A stretch of 64,000 nucleotides of DNA from Paragonimus skrjabini miyazakii (lineage: Eukaryota; Platyhelminthes; Trematoda; Plagiorchiida; Troglotrematidae). The stretch is taken from assembly GCA_014338405.1 (NCBI GenBank), contig JTDE01001035.1, positions 117,538 to 181,537 on the forward strand. The letters run 5' to 3'. Positions 61,957 to 64,000 of the stretch are shown piece after piece (the first letter of the stretch is position 1; every line of letters begins with the position of its first letter). The position numbers and the translations under genes are program-made. Under the pieces are notes generated by a model. That model was not told the origin of the DNA. It ran no database searches and saw only the letters and a program-made list of their open reading frames with translations.

Positions 61957-62110
61957 AGTCAATGACGCAGTGGTCAACATGGTTGTCTCATGAAAGCATG
62001 TTTGGAGTTTAAATCCCGGCTGTGGCAAGGATATTCACTACTGACGAGCTTTAGTAAGGAGCTGACTGGAAAGTCTATTTGATTGTAAAGGCTCCAATCA
62101 AATATAAATG
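61957..62110 (+). mobile_element. tRNA-derived short repeat, decayed hammerhead
   Basis: Plus-strand copy with A-box part 'gtcaatgacgcagtggtcaa' (61961 on), a B-box-like GTTTAAATCCC near 62007 and CTGACGA at about 62041; stem II and the GAAA/GTC part are scrambled. Head to head with 61795-61915. Confidence 0.6.
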
Positions 62111-64000
62111 ATTTTCAATTTATATAAGCTAAAATTCCCTACTTTTTACGGATACATGAAATTGCTTTTGATTAATATCATAAATACACGATCTTGCCTA
62201 TCAGTAGAAATCCTCTTGATTCTTGGACTTACTGCCTAGGATTTCACGGCCCTGTTGTAGAATAGCAACCGGTTACTTACAAGTTGATCTAATTCATAAC
62301 AAAGCTTTCTTCAGACTGTGAATATTGTTGTATGTTTCCGACAAACAGTTATCAGCCAACATCACACTGGTTAATCATGAAAAACTCTACCATATAATCA
62401 AAATGCGGTTTTCTACTATATTTTGTAAGCATTTTAGCCAAGTTGACTCTGACTATGGTTCATTCGCTATTAGACTGATTGATTATATGGCTTTTTTATT
62501 TGACCGATGAACAGAAACGATAGAAGACACACACACACACATACACGCTCCTGGACAAACAACCGTTTCGATATGGCTCATTAACCTACATAGACTGATA
62601 CATCAAAGTAAGTAGTTCATATTTACGTCTTTGATCCTCACCAAATCAACTGGATTGCATGGTTGGCTTACCATAGTTGTTAGTGACCGCGAAAGACAAA
62701 GCCAGTGAATAAGTAAATAGAGAGAAAGCGCATTTTTAGGTCATTAATTGTTCATACAAATGATACTATAACTCAGATATAATAATGGCGAGCAGATAGT
62801 GGGCACGTTTACAAAAATACACATTTTGATTGGGAACAAAAGTTGAACTGAATATTTGTATGACAGATTCGTTAATTATAAAAGGAACTGAGTGTAACAC
62901 AGATTGAATATCGATTAGCTTTGAATCAGCATACTGAACCGTATTTCTATACATATCATTTGGTCTACTAGCTGAGTTATGAAGCTACTTCGATTGTTGA
63001 GTACTTTCAAAGCAGGATTATATTACTCAGTCACCACAATGTTTACTAAATGCTACACTGATATGCTACACCGTTATTGCAGAAACTACTTTGCTGATTA
63101 GAATGTCTGGTAAGGTCGTGTTTAATATTTATAGGGAATTAATCAGTTGTAGATAGATAAATGTGCATTACCATCAAGCCGGATTGTTAGCAGTCAATGT
63201 CGACGGGATTTTCCGTACATGACACTAAATTAGTACCAAACTGGTATACACTAAGTAAACATTCCAGCTATGTATACGCCATTCTTTAAACGAGCTTCAA
63301 ACTGATTAAGGTGGGTTTATAAACACTCATTGAGATCGCTGCTTGCAGCAGAACAATGTACATCAGGCAGAAAGATGCGAAAGAAACGCAGTTGTCAATT
63401 CCTCGACAAAATAATCTCTTCAGATTTGTTATTCTTCCCTGATAAACCTAAATTCATTGAGTTTTCGTAGCAGCCACATAATAACATGGAAATTTTGATC
63501 CGCCAAAAAATTTTGATTTTACAAACAGGAACAACTTTATATTAGATACAAGTTGTAAAATCAATATCTGTTTACAGATTTGTACTTAGATAAATCATTT
63601 ATCATTGACATTTTTTATAGCAGCACTATAGACTGGAATCTCTTTTTTTGTAAACGTTTACTGATAATTGTTTGTGAGTAAACTGTGCCCATGTTCATGA
63701 AACTTCACGTCTGAATGATTTCACTGTGAATTATTGATCGTGGGATAGATAGGTCTGAAGTGATTGGCATGTACTCTACAGTGCTGCTAATGACAATCAT
63801 TTTCTGTAATCCTAGTTAACATTAAACGTACCGGTAAGGTTTGAAAAGTAAAACATTTGCCAATAATAGAGAAAACTAGATATGGTGAACAAACCTTTGA
63901 CTCGTCCGTGATTATTTCACATGCATTTGAGCAGACCGTAAAATATCAAAATACGTTGCAAAATATGAAGCTGACTTTTGTGGTTTATTTGCAGTTCCAC
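62111..64000. other. No gene recognised
   Basis: AT-rich sequence with a (CA)n tract at about 62529-62541. Nothing else supported. Confidence 0.5.

Overview
This is eukaryotic DNA, most likely from a digenean flatworm (trematode); that identity is an inference. It is AT-rich, has almost no long open frames, and its one clear gene is split by introns with standard GT/AG junctions. The rest is packed with decayed retroelements typical of trematode genomes: Penelope-like elements (PLEs), an RTE-like LINE, and tRNA-derived short repeats that carry hammerhead ribozymes, as the SM-alpha repeats of schistosomes do. I see no bacterial features.

Gene content. Positions 6407-19360 (minus strand) hold three coding exons of an ETS transcription factor of the ERG/FLI1 class. 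They are a 1268-nt exon (18093-19360), a 221-nt exon with most of the ETS domain (9077-9297), and a 1296-nt terminal exon with the end of the ETS domain and a long C-terminal tail (6407-7702). Splice sites and phases join cleanly. A weaker candidate exon lies at 19946-20103. No PNT/SAM domain was found. A few other possible exons (23.6 kb, 29.2/30.3 kb, and a GPCR-TM6-like one at 45.16 kb) are low confidence.

Repeats, left to right: LINE 5' end (1-600); short ribozyme repeat (2.56-2.8 kb); decayed PLE with a readable reverse transcriptase core and GIY-YIG remnant (3.3-5.3 kb); PLE fragment between ~220-bp inverted arms inside the second ETS intron (12.76-14.16 kb); LTR-like block (20.6-21.1 kb); ribozyme repeat (22.1-22.3 kb); PLE tail (26.65-27.3 kb); PLE 5' half (33.3-34.8 kb); ribozyme repeat with an intact hammerhead (35.25-35.6 kb); RTE-like LINE (41-43 kb); foldback (43.5 kb); ribozyme-repeat cluster with units 433 bp apart (46.9-48.2 kb); PLE 5' fragment (48.35-48.66 kb); PLE GIY-YIG reading frame between ~197-bp inverted arms (53.9-55.15 kb); PLE GIY-YIG remnant (59.1-59.4 kb); two more inverted pairs of ribozyme repeats (59.6-60.1 and 61.8-62.1 kb).

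The most interesting system is the short repeat. Each unit has an upstream block, a tRNA-like Pol III A/B-box region, a type I hammerhead starting about 10-20 bases after the B box, and a conserved tail. Two copies keep every core nucleotide and perfect proximal stems; a third has lost only the cleavage-site base and one stem II pair. Two units in a row, exactly 433 bp apart, suggest a self-cleaving multimeric RNA. Second is the repeated finding of truncated PLEs closed by an inverted repeat, one enclosing a 273-codon uninterrupted GIY-YIG frame.
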